A DNA stretch of 64,000 bases from positions 84,957,270 to 85,021,269 of the forward strand of contig CM048846.1 in the NCBI GenBank assembly GCA_026545225.1. Direction: 5' to 3'. Position numbers and translations under genes: made by a program. The notes beneath the pieces are model-generated. The model ran no database searches. It saw only the letters and a list, made by a program, of their open reading frames with translations, and was not told the DNA's origin. Origin of the DNA: Cornus controversa (taxonomy: Eukaryota; Streptophyta; Magnoliopsida; Cornales; Cornaceae). Below, one piece after another: positions 38,301 to 49,077 of this stretch. Each line of letters starts with the position of its first letter. Position 1 is the first letter of the stretch.

Positions 38301-41300
38301 TTTTGAGGTACATGTACTACTTCAATTTGCATTCTTCTATACCTACTTTTGGATGATACATGCACACAGAGTTTATGGGTTTTTAGAGTTAGTAGATTTG
38401 TGTATCATACTTCTTTAGGGTTGAGAAGAAGCAGCAACTTAATTTGTGAGTGGAGAGTCTTATTGGGGGGATGGGGGAGGAAATTGCTACTTCAAAGGTT
38501 TAAATGGAAAAATGGATACATTACCATTTCTCTTTAAAGCTTGTATGTTCAAAGTCAGGACGGTGTATAACATGTCTAATCTTAATCTACATCCTGAAGC
38601 ACTCTTGTACTTTGCTTTCCAATCGCATTAATTTGTTCAACATATTTGCCAAACATGAAGTCATGAAAAGTAACTATAGTGACGTGGGAGAATTGTCTTT
38701 AGTCTGGACACAAAAACTGCTGCTGTAATTCTATCGAGGTTCATTCTCAAGCTTATTGCGCAAATAAGGAGAAAAATCTAGGGATGTGAATCATAAGGAA
38801 GAAGTGTTGAGAAATTTTTAATCATACTTATTGGAGGTTCCTAGATCATGTGATTCTAAGGAAAGATTTTGGAATATGGTTGAGGATTGTTTCAAGGGTT
38901 GTTACCATCTGGTAACTTTGTTTCTTTGGCAAACAAGGATTCTGAGGGGTAGCTAAAGCCTTCCAGAGGTAATAGGCTGGAAGACCTACTCATGCCTTTT
39001 CACTTTGGTGATTGATGTTAAAGCCGGATTGGTTGATTCATGGTTGCGTTGAATTTTGTGGATTGTCTTACGGTCGGTAGAGATCAGATTATTTTGCCAT
39101 GTCTAAAAAAATTGTTATTCTCTAGGCTATGTTGATATGCTTTGGGAAACTCGTGGCTTAAAGAGAACATGAACATGAACATGAAATCAATTGCAGGAAT
39201 TACCATGGAAAATCCTGAATTGCATGCTGTAACATATACCACTGGATGTCTTATTGACTGGCCCGTGTAAACCTTGTTCTTCCCTTGGACGGTAATGCTA
39301 GGGCAGGGAAATTCTAGATCCTGTTGTAAATTTTACTCTTAAAAAATAAAAATAAAAATTCTAGATCTTGTTGTGAAATAGATTGGTGAAACTTTAAGAG
39401 CAACAATCACCCTCATGCTATCGTTGACCAATATTCCCACTCATTACCCATTTTAGGTGCTTGTAAAGGTTACTATAGGTCAGGAGATGGCAGAAAGATT
39501 CCTTGTGGTTGGTATGGATAATACCAGGCACGCTTGTTTAGTTGATTTGGATATGACTTGTCATCTAACTGCTTCAATGAACTTATTCAAGGCAACTCCA
39601 TCCCTTCAAAGGAATTCCTATTCCTCTCTTTTTAAGCACAGCACTATATGCACTGTGGTGCACGCCTCAGTAATTTTGAGAAAAGAGAACAGAAGGGCCA
39701 TGTCACCCCCCGCACCCCGTTACCTGGGCACGGGACATGAGAAATAGGAAAATAAGGTAATATAAGGTTAAATGATGATAATGGGAAAGGTCTCTAACAT
39801 GGAGAGCTAAAGGAAGCTCAATTCAAACCATTATAGTCGAGGTAAAAAATATGTATATGTATTTTTATGCTGTGTTCAAACCCCTGTTTCTCTCAAACTG
39901 CAAGTCCAATTGACCTGAAATTTCACAGGGATAACCCATATCGAGTCTATTTTGAAACCCAAATGGAATCACCCAAAAATTCCATCTACAACCCAAATTA
40001 TGGTCGAAACAAGGAACAAAGTTCAGATTCTGCACACCTGGAGCAAAACCTGAATAACTCGCTCAATTTAAGTGCAATTTAGACTCATGATACATCAAAT
40101 GAAAGCTAAGACAAATACATTTCCAACCATATAAGTCTCATAAATTAATTCAAAAAAGTGAAGTAGTTATGACTTATGAGCCTCGCAACTAGGCTGTACT
40201 GCAGGAAGTTTTTTTGAAAACGCCAGAACTTGCTTAACAAGTTCGTACAACATATTTTCACTTCCAAATTTCATGGACTACATGTCAGGTTTCCCTATTA
40301 CATTCCACACATTTCATACATTCAGCTCATAGTTTCCAAAGTAATTTGTCAACCTAAATTATACAAGTATTAAGTTATGGATCCCTATTACGAGAATGGG
40401 GATAATTTCCTTATAATCAGGGGAGGATCAAGCATTTTATAAAATTAAGAAGCACGGTATTAGAAGTTTGGTGTTGGAGGGTAAACTTATTCTGTTTGAA
40501 AGAAATCATTATAATGATCATACTAATTACATATAAAATGTTTAAACCAAGGGGATCATGGCCCATGCCAGTCCCTCTAAAACTGCCCATGGTCTGTACA
40601 CAATTTACCCTCCTAGCTCCTTGGAATTACGGGACTGACAGTATCCAATGACCTCTTTTACACCTACGACTAAAATATTGAAGTTGATATTTAAAGAAGC
40701 GTTGACAGCAAGGAGAGAATTATTCTTTTACACTGATAGTAATTTTTTATCTTTTGCTAATATCTATATACAAGTACACATTCCTGAAAAACTTTATTTA
40801 ATGGAGATAGTTAGTTTTTTTAATTGTTTTTCCATTTGGGGGTCAATTGTAGTCAATTAGTTCATTTCAGTTAGCACACATGGAGATATATGGAATTCAT
40901 TTCTTTGTAAGAATATCTGTTCATAATCATTTTAAGTTAAGACCATTTGTTGACGTTGATTACTTTGCATTCATATGCAATGAAAAATATGTAAAATTGA
41001 TTCCTTGATGGGCCAGTTACTTTTCTTTCCTACCTTATTGCATTTATGTTTTTTGTATCTTCCTCTTTTGTGCTGAGATGTTTCATGTATATTTACTATG
41101 GGTAATTAATTCTTAAGTTCTATTTTGAACTGAGATGTTTCATGACTCGACTTTTTCGAGACCAGGGGTGGATCGCAGATAATATGGATTGCACCAAGTG
41201 GTGGAAGGGACCGCCCAGACCCCATCACAAGAGAATGGTATCCGGTGAGCGTTGATCTCATTTATTTTTGGGAAAAAAGAAGAAGAAAAAACCGCATTTT

Positions 41301-44300
41301 ATACAGTATTTTCTTGCCAAATTTCATTTTATATTTTACGATTGGATTTGCCTATGGATGTTTGTTGTTGGAATAATTGCCTTCTGTTGTGCTTAATATT
41401 ATATTTTTTTCTGGCAGTTACATTTAAACTGAACTTGCATGTAGTTTTTTATGGGCTTTAACATCATGACTACATTATGGGATTTATGATACTTAGGTAT
41501 AAATTGTCATTGAAGTTTGAATCAAAAACTCAATTACAACTCAACTGAGTTTTGTCCCAATATTTGGGGTGACATCTTTTTTTTCATTTTTATGAATATC
41601 ATGAGCATATTAGAGTGACTGAAGTTGTAACGAATTGTAGATTGGAGAAGCCTTAACAACATTGTGTAGAAGCAGCAAGAGGTTGTGTGCCATGCATTAA
41701 CTCTTTCTTTTCTAAGATGATCTGAAGATCCATATGAGCTTAACTGGTAGATTCTGAAGGATGCTGTATTGGTTTGCATTATAATGGATACTTTCTTCAC
41801 CACTGCCTAGCAATTCTGGGAGGGTATATCATGGTGTCAATATTTTACCTTTTCAGTGGACCTGTGCAGAAGCATTCCAAATAACTGGCCAACCATCTGT
41901 GTAGTAATCTATCATGGTTCCTTTTCTTTGTCGATCTAGATTTTCCGTGACACTTTGTTTTGGAACCCCGACCTCTGATAAAAAAAAGTCATCACGAAGC
42001 TAAATAAAACCCCTTCTTTTTTGTAAAAAATATGATAATATTAAGATGAATGTACAAGAATGACAACCAACTTGTCCACCATGGAGAATGGAGATGCCAA
42101 GCTGAAAAGGAAAAGAAATAAAAGGAAAAAACAGTTGTTCACATCTGGAATAAAACAAACCACCCAAAGAAAGTGGCGTAAGAGGGGTAAAATGCCATCT
42201 GATGTGGGGAAGCCTTGCAGCCCACTTTCTGCTGAAGAATCTGCCTCTATATTAGCCAATTGAAGTCTAGTAGAAATTCACCTCTAGCAATATAGCGAAG
42301 TTAAAATATCTTGAATGAAATTCCTGCACTTCTAAAGCTGTGTGTTGAATCTTCTCATCCTACTTATAAGGACTGAAGAATCACCTTAAACTTGAAGATT
42401 TGTTAATCCCAAGGCATAAACTTCTTGAAGACCTTGTAAACTCAAAGTTTTCAGCTTTAGCAGCATACCTATTTCCAGTTGGCTTAGAATAAGAAAAGGG
42501 GTACTTTGTTATCTACGATTATTAATATTATTATTTTTATTTTAAATCGTCCCAGATTGCCAAGATCGCTAGCATCAAAATTGAGTCTTCAGGTGGAACT
42601 CTTCATAAACATGATTTCACCATTACTAGCTTTTTAGAAGAATAAACTGAAGTCTATTCCTGCATGATTAGACTTAAAAGAATCACAGTCAAAACCTTGC
42701 TAGTAGAAGCCCAATGAGAGGAGAGGAAGAAGATTTAATCCCACAAAGTATCATTGCCCAAGAATTATTTATCATAAATATTTAGCATTTCTGTCACCTA
42801 GTTTACATGGATTTGGATTCATATGGGATCAATGGGCATGTGTCTAAGCATAAAATTCATCATATAGAAGTTGTGCTGGCAATCTTCAGGATATTATTTC
42901 TATACACATTATTGCTACTTAGTACCTGTGAAATAAAAAAGCATGGTCCATCCTTTCAATTGGTTACCCAGAGCTTAGCTGGGTCATTGATTTCATTGGA
43001 CCAATTTAGGGGATAATTGAAATAACCTGTCTCACCCAGGCAAGTTTATTGGTTTTTGATTGGCTTGGATGGAGTGTGTATTAGTTGACAAATGCTTGAT
43101 TCTAAATGAATTTGAAGACACAAATGAACCTGGATGTGTCTGTAGCAAATGAAGCTACCAGCCATTAGTTCACATCTATTCCATGTTTGTGGAATGACAT
43201 TCAATTATATTAACAATTAAAGTCCAAATATGTGCATCCACAACTAGCTGTCCTTGTCCTATTCCAGTAGGAATCAAATGGAAATTGTACTTCATTTAAT
43301 ATTTATACATATATGATCTTAAACATTCAGAAAATGTGCATTATATATACAGCCATGCATGCAGACACAAACCTCTTTCTAATACCTTTATTCTATTTAA
43401 TTTTTTTGTATTGAAAGTGAAAATAAAATGAAATGTTACCGATCAGAGACAATGTTTAGTTTTTTCATATTGATATTAACAATATAAAAATTTTTCCTCA
43501 TACCTTTGTTCTCGACATCCTTTGTAATTTTATGTTACATTTATTTTAATAATATTTGTAATGGTTCAATCAATTGACCTAGAGGTTAAACCAATGACTC
43601 ATTCCCTCGGTACCTTCACTGGGTTGTTGCCCATGTCAAGTAGTCTGGGTCTAGTAACTGTGATTTGTGCTTAAGTTGGTTCCAGTTGGATCAAAGTTGC
43701 TAAGTGAAGTTTGGCTTAGATGTGGAAGCGCTTCAGGTTCTTTCTGTTGAGACAGTCTTTTTCCTTTTATAACCTGTTTTGGTTATTCATCTCTCTGTGA
43801 AGCCGCTCTTTATAAACAGATTGAACTGTTGCCAACGTGTTTGAAATCTTCACAAGATTTCTTCAACGAGCCCTCTCTCTCGCCTTAAAGGTGCACTTGA
43901 CTGAGGTGCTTTTTGTTGAGAGCCTTTTTTCCATTTGCAACCTATTTTGGTTGTAAATGCTATTCAACTCTCAACGAGCTTCTCTATATGAATAGAGTGA
44001 ATTCTTGACAACATCTTTGACATCACAGGATTTCTTTAACTTGCTTTCTGTAATTCTGACTTGTCTTTGATCTACAAAGTTACATTTATGGCTTAATGAT
44101 CCATTGCAAACTCACAATATTAGCTTTTTTGAGTTTAATGGCTTCGCAAAAGATTTCAATTGGCATGATGATGGCATTCTATGTTTAAGGAGAGTTTTTT
44201 AAAGGTTGGTTTATCATTTCTAAATAGGTTATTTACTCGGCTGTTAGAGATTGGGTCTTCTTGAAATATAAGTGTGGCCCTTTGTTTTAATCTACTTGGC

Positions 44301-47300
44301 TGTTTACATATAATATATGTATATACATTTTTTTTCTTTTTTCCTTTGTTGTTAGCAAAGGAGTTTTCCTAGCTAAGCATGCCCCCTTCCTTCCTTTCTC
44401 AGTATATTACATCTTATTGTGTTAAGACTTCTCCCCGTTTCTTTTTCAATATATTCTTTTCCTCACAAAGAAAAAGTTAAATGAAATACCAGAATAATGT
44501 TTCTAAGGGTGCTAATAGCTTTATTTGCAATAGTGTATTGGAGAGGACTTATTAATCACGAATACAGCTAGCATATGATGCTGCAATTTGTGTTGTAGAA
44601 TATATGTAAAAATAAGTTTCGCTCTCTCTCTCTCTAAATATATATATATAGTTTTTACACCCTAATTATATGAAATAAATCTAAAGAGTTCTGGTAGATT
44701 TGGGAACATGTAGAAACAAAAAGAGGAATCTTTGGCAATCAACATCAAGTCATTATTGTTTTGAGTGAAGAAAGGAGAGTGGAAATTTCCTTTTCTTGTG
44801 TTGAAGACTAGGAAGATAAAAGATCCCCACTAGAATTCTTTGCCTTTCATTCAGAAAGGATCTATTTCCGTGTCCTGGCATGTGTCTTATTTCTCATAGA
44901 ACTGTTTCGTTTGAGCGTTATTACGTTATTGAATTAATGACTCTACCCTATTACCAATAATGGCTGTAGCTTTTGGCAGTTCTTTCTTTCTGTTATCACT
45001 CTTAGTGATATAGTTTTTTATATTAGCTTGTGGTTTCATTAGCCAAAACTATTTGTGTTTCTTTTAGGGCTTGCTATTCATTCACACAGTTCATTTTCTA
45101 CTGTTTTTGTGCAATTATGTTTGTTTTATACTGATATAAAAGGTTCAGGCACCCTTTGATGCTTCTGCAGTGGACAATATGAGAAGGCTTGCAGAACATG
45201 CTGGCGCTCCTGGTCATATTTATCCTTTAGCAACATTGTGCTATGATATTATGCCCCCTCCACCCCAGGTATGTTCTTATGTTTGATATGCGCTTCCCTT
45301 ATGACTTCAATGCACTTTACTCACAACTAAACATCTTTTTTCCAGGTTGAGAAAGAAATTGGGGAGAAAAGAGTGATCTCTTTTCATGGAACTGGACTAT
45401 CAGTGGCACCTGAAATCAATTTCCTTGAAATTACTGCTGCTTGTGGGGACCCTGAAGAGGTTAGTTTATATAATAATATACTCGTCGTCCACCCATTTGG
45501 GTCAAATATATTTTCTAGTTGAACTTTATGTGAGGGCCATTGCTTGGTTCAATCGTAAGACACTTGAGCATCAGTGCTACTGGAGCAAGTTCGAGTCTCA
45601 CAGCAGCCTCTTGTGAGTGAAATACCAAAGTTTAGATTGAGTTCTCCCTCCCCACGATTCCACTGTGGCAGGACCATAACAGGGTACTGCCCTTAGCTTT
45701 AGCTTTAGCTTTAGTTGAACTCTATGTGTCATTTTGGAGGATTCTGTCCTTTTCCTTTGATTGAATGCAGAAAAAGTAACACAGCTTTTGCAGTGAAATT
45801 GCTAGTTTCATCTGAGTAATTATGAAAGAGGAATCGGTACCAGTTTTGACATCACAATACCAGTTTTACATCGATCATATCCTTTTGTTTAGCTCTATGG
45901 GGATGGAAAGAAATCTTTCTGGTTTCTGCTCCCTCCTTCCTGGAATTTTTTTTTTTGAGTTACCTCTGAACCTCGAAAAGTAATTACCTATATATTTATT
46001 TGATGAAACCTGTTATAGTTCTCAGATTCACCAAATGACAGTCGAATTGTGAATTTAATCATCTCTTAGTCAATCCCACAATAATAGTATAGGTAGCCTT
46101 CCTTTCAATCGTTCCTCATTCCTAATCCAAAGCTGTTGACCTGAGCAGTATTCCCCATGTCACTGTGGTTACAGCTAACAGTAGATGCTTGTGGAGTTGG
46201 TATATGGTGTCTAATGAGGATTTTTGCGCATGAGGTTGCTTATAACAATTGCAAGCTAATTGAACCCAAAAGGTGAAGTAGCACAAACACAGATGGATCA
46301 AGAACTGTGTAAAATATTATTCATGAAATCAGGAATGTTAAATGATCAAATAGCCAGCATAGCTACAGTGAGAATGTTAACGTGTTTCTGTAGGAAGACT
46401 AGCATATTAGTACAAAAATGAATTCCTTGGAGACCTAGAGCATATGCTATGCCGGCTTTCCATCAACAAATCAGTATTTTGAGTGTCTTGGAAAGAGCAA
46501 CTGGGTCGTGCTTCACATAAAGCTCACAGAAAGATTCGGTGGGGGGAGAGTGGATCTTTGAGTTCATCTGTCAAAAGAGTTGGTGTGGTAAGATAAGTGA
46601 ACACAGTGAAGGTGGATTTGATGTGTTTAATTAAGAATTTAAATAGTGTTGCATTTACATGATTTCTAGGGTACTATTTTTGTTTTTAGTTCTGGTTTGT
46701 CTTATTACAACTATTTTCTTTTGGTTCCCGGTTAAGCATGACAACCCCAACCATCCTCTTTCCCTGTTTTTGTACCAGCTAAAATTCTCCTAATGTTTCA
46801 ACTACAATGTTTTAACATCAAAAGTACTTGGTAGCAGTACTCTTCTTGCAGCACTATTTTTCTGTTATTTAAAGTACCTAGTAACAGTATATTTTATTTT
46901 TTTTATTTTCTTATTTTGGGGTAACGGAGGATGTCCCCACCCACTAGTATCCAGTAAACCAAGGGAGGAGGTTTTGAGGTCCCTAGGAATTGAACACAAG
47001 ACCTCTAGCTTATGATCAGAAGCCTTATGCCAACTCGACTACCCCAAAGGGTTAGCAGTAGTTTTCTTGATTGTAACACCGACATGTAACTAAATTTGGT
47101 GGTATGTTTTGTGACTGAGATAATACATTGAATAAATGTCTACACAATTTGTTCATTCTGATGAGAACACCTGAGCTGGGTTTGAATTTTATGAGGCGGC
47201 AAAATAGTGGTGAAATTGGCTATATAAAAATATATTATGCAAATTTTTTGCTTCCAAGATACTGGCAAAATCTGGTGAATCACCAAACACCAAAATGTAG

Positions 47301-48079
47301 TTGATGATCCCTTTTTTCTTGTAGAATTTGCTGTCAAATTTTAAGAAAGGAACTGGAAAAGGAGGATTTAACTTTTCATGGAAGTGGTTTCCTGGGTCTC
47401 GGCTGAAATTTGGGGTTCTAATCTCATATGGTGGGCTGAGGTAATACAACACGAAGGGTAAATAAAAAATGATTGTGTTATAGACACTCTAAAAGTGGTG
47501 GAATTCTGAATATTTTGATGTACGTCTTTGAACGATAGTGAAGATTTGTGTTGCCTGCTCCAAATAGGATGGAAAAACAAAATTGACATACTGAATAGGC
47601 TGCATAGGGGTCCCTACTTGTGTTTGTGTGTGAACGCTGAAATCTCAGGCGTTGTAGATTTTTTTTACAATAGTTCCAAATCCATCCATCCTACCAAATC
47701 TTTGAAGCCAAAGGCTACTTTACTATTATTTAATGTTAATAGGAATTTCACTTCTTCGCCGTCACTTAGTTCTTGTTTTGGAGAATTGACCTTTTTGAAA
47801 ATATGGATGAAAATTCTTTGTAGTCCTATCAATTTCCTAAATTATGCTATCATTAGCAAATTAATTCTTAAACAACTTGATTCCATGCACGTGTACAAGT
47901 TGTACTAAACTTTTTCAAAACAATCTATATGTTACCTGCTGCAGGGTAAGGTGGCATATACAAAAGCACTATATGATTCTGTGAAGGAGCAATACGAAGT
48001 GCTCAAATCTGCTATACATGGCAAGCAAGGTCTAGAGGCATCAATTCCAACTGTATCGTTGTCACAGCCATGGAATTAG
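23312..48079 (+). CDS. ATS1: Plastidial glycerol-3-phosphate acyltransferase (complete, 450 aa)
   Basis: Twelve exons: 23312-23600, 30305-30402, 32854-32940, 33068-33165, 35455-35512, 37844-37945, 38044-38105, 38197-38307, 41166-41244, 45149-45268, 45346-45459 and 47945-48079. They join in frame to 450 residues, a normal length for the plant plastid enzyme (ATS1/ACT1). It is a soluble stromal enzyme that moves an acyl group from acyl-ACP to sn-1 of glycerol-3-phosphate, the first step of plastid phosphatidylglycerol and galactolipid synthesis. Its 16:0 versus 18:1 preference influences chilling sensitivity. Residues 1 to about 90 are Ser/Arg-rich, as expected for a transit peptide. The acyltransferase motif NHQTEAD (H220, D225) is intact, as are [21 protein letters not shown] and the phosphate-binding PSGGRDRP (312-319). 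The protein ends SLSQPWN. Introns range from 77 bases to 6.7 kb and carry LINE, SINE and other repeats. All splice sites are GT-AG. Confidence 0.97.
24568..24719. repeat. Tandem duplication of a 76-bp unit, two copies
   Basis: The 76-base unit starting GCAAAAATTCGATCAGGATA at 24568 is repeated at 24644 with almost no differences (one T/C change is visible in GATAGTTTGAA/GATAGTTCGAA). It lies in ATS1 intron 1 and is recent. Confidence 0.95.
26221..26990. mobile_element. Possible TIR element in ATS1 intron 1
   Basis: GGCTCTGTTTGGTTCAACGT and the motif TTTTTCGGTGTTTGGT near 26280-26296 have inverted counterparts near 26940-26960 (ACCAAACACCGGAAAAT). TTTGGTTCAACGTAAAAC ends are typical of common plant hAT-like elements. 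The ends are imperfect and no target duplication was found. Confidence 0.4.
28400..28790. repeat. Dispersed repeat, probable LTR-related fossil, copy 1
   Basis: The stretch centred on AATTTACGTGGTTCGGCGAT, TCACTATGCGAAAATCAGGA and GGGCTACAAGAGAGTCCTAA is repeated at 63290-63610 in the same order. Similar ACGTGGTTCGGC stretches are known from plant LTR retrotransposon ends, so a degraded solo LTR is likely. The family is not certain. It has no coding content. It lies in ATS1 intron 1. Confidence 0.55.
28960..29880 (+). mobile_element. L1-type LINE, 5'-truncated 3' end with poly-A
   Basis: The translation shows the reverse-transcriptase zinc-binding region: [38 protein letters not shown] and [10 protein letters not shown]. 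This is followed by a C-terminal [18 protein letters not shown]-type end and a poly-A run at 29864-29879. Stops at 29224-29226 and 29419-29421 and the missing RT core show it is dead. It lies in ATS1 intron 1, sense orientation. A candidate target duplication is AATGTATTATTGACTTAT at 28293-28310 against ATTGTATCATTGACTTAT at 29879-29896 (16 of 18). If real, the inserted block would begin at 28311 and include the LTR-like repeat. Confidence 0.85.
30791..31030. repeat. Direct repeat, 172-bp spacing
   Basis: TTTAAATATTAAAGTTACAC at 30791 recurs at 30963. Both copies continue through CCCTCTTTAACAACT and AGATGGTGGTTAACAT. A related stretch (ACATGTGTTGAACCAAAAGA, ATTTAAATATTAAAGTTACA) lies at 49670-49745, so this is a dispersed family. 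B-box-like GTTCAAACC at 30884 suggests a tRNA-derived SINE, which is unproven. It lies in ATS1 intron 2. Confidence 0.6.
31611..32311 (-). mobile_element. L1-type LINE 3' end with 18-bp target duplication
   Basis: Read on the minus strand, the translation contains [30 protein letters not shown] and a C-terminal [10 protein letters not shown] block. This is the zinc-binding and tail region of plant L1 elements, the same family type as the copy at 28960. The 3' tail is (AAAT)n-like, at the low-coordinate end. It is flanked by ATATGAATAAAACTCTTT (31593-31610) and ATATGAATAACACTCTTT (32312-32329), 17 of 18 identical. The copy is 5'-truncated with several stops. It lies in ATS1 intron 2, antisense. 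Confidence 0.88.
33660..35055 (+). mobile_element. Degenerate RTE-type LINE, split
   Basis: Near 33685-33880 the translation shows an RTE reverse-transcriptase block ([16 protein letters not shown], then [28 protein letters not shown]). Near 34733-35045 it shows the RTE C-terminus ([21 protein letters not shown]...[11 protein letters not shown]) ending near TGGGACAAGACTTTGTTGAG, the usual 3' end of this clade. The middle is replaced by unrelated sequence, including the TGC-rich stretch at 34020-34500. Stops and frameshifts are present in both parts. It lies in ATS1 intron 4, sense. Confidence 0.7.
34020..34500. repeat. TGC/GCC-rich imperfect repetitive stretch
   Basis: Variants of CTATTGCCAGCAAATCCTAT recur three times at 34030-34105. 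They are followed by many short variants of CTGCTG, GCAACCAGCT and TGCTGGTGCTACTG. It lies between the two halves of the RTE fragment. It is probably a decayed short-period repeat. No protein is assignable. Confidence 0.55.
35779..35868 (+). mobile_element. SINE-like fragment in ATS1 intron 5
   Basis: ACCACCTGTGGTATGGTTTC, CACCTCCCCAAAGGGGAGG and the B-box-like AGGGTTCATACCTC resemble the head of the SINE-like copies at 48968-49077 and 61651-61761. No tail or target duplication was identified. Confidence 0.45.
35950..36090. other. GC-richer segment of unknown origin in ATS1 intron 5
   Basis: About 140 bases with markedly higher GC than the surroundings and an open plus-strand frame reading [21 protein letters not shown] do not recognise the peptide. 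It may be a fragment of an inserted element or organelle DNA; there is no support for a gene. Confidence 0.3.
38308..41165. other. ATS1 intron 8, no recognisable element
   Basis: About 2.9 kb. It contains several short ORFs without recognisable products. A stretch at 39870-40400 (AACTGCAAGTCCAATTGACC, AACTCGCTCAATTTAAGTGC) has the flavour of retroelement internal sequence but could not be assigned. Confidence 0.5.
41245..45148. other. ATS1 intron 9, mostly unassigned
   Basis: About 3.9 kb of AT-rich DNA. A 50-base stretch near 41535-41580 (CAACTGAGTTTTGTCCCAAT) resembles the 3' end of an RTE LINE in antisense orientation. A lysine-rich ORF at 42060-42263 is not recognisable. CT and TA microsatellites lie at 44622-44652. 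Confidence 0.5.
45533..45712 (+). mobile_element. tRNA-derived SINE with 16-bp target duplication
   Basis: The head contains A-box-like TTGGTTCAATCGTAAG and B-box AAGTTCGAGTCTC, the split Pol III promoter of tRNA-derived SINEs. The 3' end is AGCTTTAGCTTTAGCTTT. The flanks AGTTGAACTTTATGTG (45517-45532) and AGTTGAACTCTATGTG (45713-45728) match at 15 of 16 bases. It is a full-looking copy of about 180 bases in ATS1 intron 11, sense, probably fairly young. Confidence 0.87.
46890..47052 (-). mobile_element. tRNA-derived SINE (Au-like)
   Basis: On the minus strand it starts near AACCCTTTGGGGTAGTCGAG, with A box TAGTCGAGTTGG and B box GTGTTCAATTCCT. It continues through GGTCTTGTG and ends in an A/T-rich tail (AAAATAAGAAAATAAAAAAA) at the low-coordinate side. 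Head and spacing resemble the Au family of plant SINEs. Flanks acagtatatttt and gcagtagttttc give a weak possible duplication. It lies in ATS1 intron 11. Confidence 0.75.
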
Positions 48080-48929
48080 TCAACTTCTTGTACCTTTTCT
48101 ATACCACGTTGCTTTATAGTGAGGTACTCTTTTTCCTTTACATATCTTATACTCGAAAAATTAGAGTTAGTAATATGATGGTTTCACTTGAGTTGAGATT
48201 TGGTAGAAAATCATTGAGCTAGAAGAAATACATCCTTAAATTGCAATTTTTCTGTGGTTGGTCTATGAAAATGACTTATCTATTCTACTTTTCATTCTGG
48301 TTTTCTAAAAATATAAATGCATCTCAATAGAAATTACCTAGTACTAGAAGGAAGTGATGAAGAACTGAAATTTGGCGTGATATTTTGCAGGCTAAGACAA
48401 ATTCTTTCAACATACATTGTGTATCTGGCCGCTATTCAATCATAAGAAGAATGCATGCTCTCAACTTGAGAGAAAATATGAAGTTTGCCATCTTTGATAT
48501 GTTCTTTTGAGATGCTCACAATTTTGTGGAGACAAAATCAACAGCAATTGGATTTATCTGAGGCACACACTGTACAGTAGTCTTAGTCCCTGCAAGGAAT
48601 TGGGACCATCATTAGCTAGCAACTCACTTGTATATCATGTATCAGATTTTCTTTTTATGCTCATAGCTCCATTATAGTTCGTTTCTCTTTTGACAAGTAT
48701 CACAATACTCAACCATGGAAGTTTACTTTTGAATATACTAGAAAGGGTAAATTTCCGGGCAAATTTTTTTAATAGAAAGGGTATTGTGGAAGTAAATAGT
48801 TCTGAAATCCCCAATCAAAGGTCCCTTTGGGTGTTCAATGACATTTTCTTGATGATAGAATACAGCGGTTTTTAACATTTTTTTTTTGTTGTTTTAACAA
48901 AGTGTTTTTCTGATGTTAGTGAAAGTGAT

Positions 48930-48931
<2 letters not shown>

Positions 48932-48968
<37 letters not shown>
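48932..48968. repeat. (TA)n microsatellite
   Basis: About 18 TA units directly abutting the SINE-like copy downstream of ATS1. Insertion beside TA runs is common. Confidence 0.95.
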
Positions 48969-48969
<1 letters not shown>

Positions 48970-49077
48970 CTAGGTAAATACTCACAAACCTCTACCTCTA
49001 CTGTGGGGTTTGAACCCTAACTTCCACTTTGGAAAGGGGGGGAGGTTATACCACCTCGGCCAATGGCCCTGTGGTAA
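48969..49077 (-). mobile_element. SINE-like copy, tRNA-related head
   Basis: On the minus strand it reads GTTACCACAGGGCCATTGGC, with A-box-like TGGCCGAGGTGG and B-box GGGTTCAAACCCC, then GTAGAGGTAGAGGTTTGTGA. The same layout (ACCACAAGCCCATTGGCCCG, GGGTTTGAGCCCC) is at 61651-61761, so it is a dispersed family. Confidence 0.7.

Noticed and set aside
38760-39260. Possible LINE fragment in ATS1 intron 8
   Set aside because: A few phrases resemble reverse-transcriptase tails, but no continuous diagnostic motif could be read.
42060-42263. Lysine/arginine-rich 67-codon ORF in ATS1 intron 9
   Set aside because: Low-complexity KRKRNKRKK composition and no recognisable domain; likely chance or repeat-derived.
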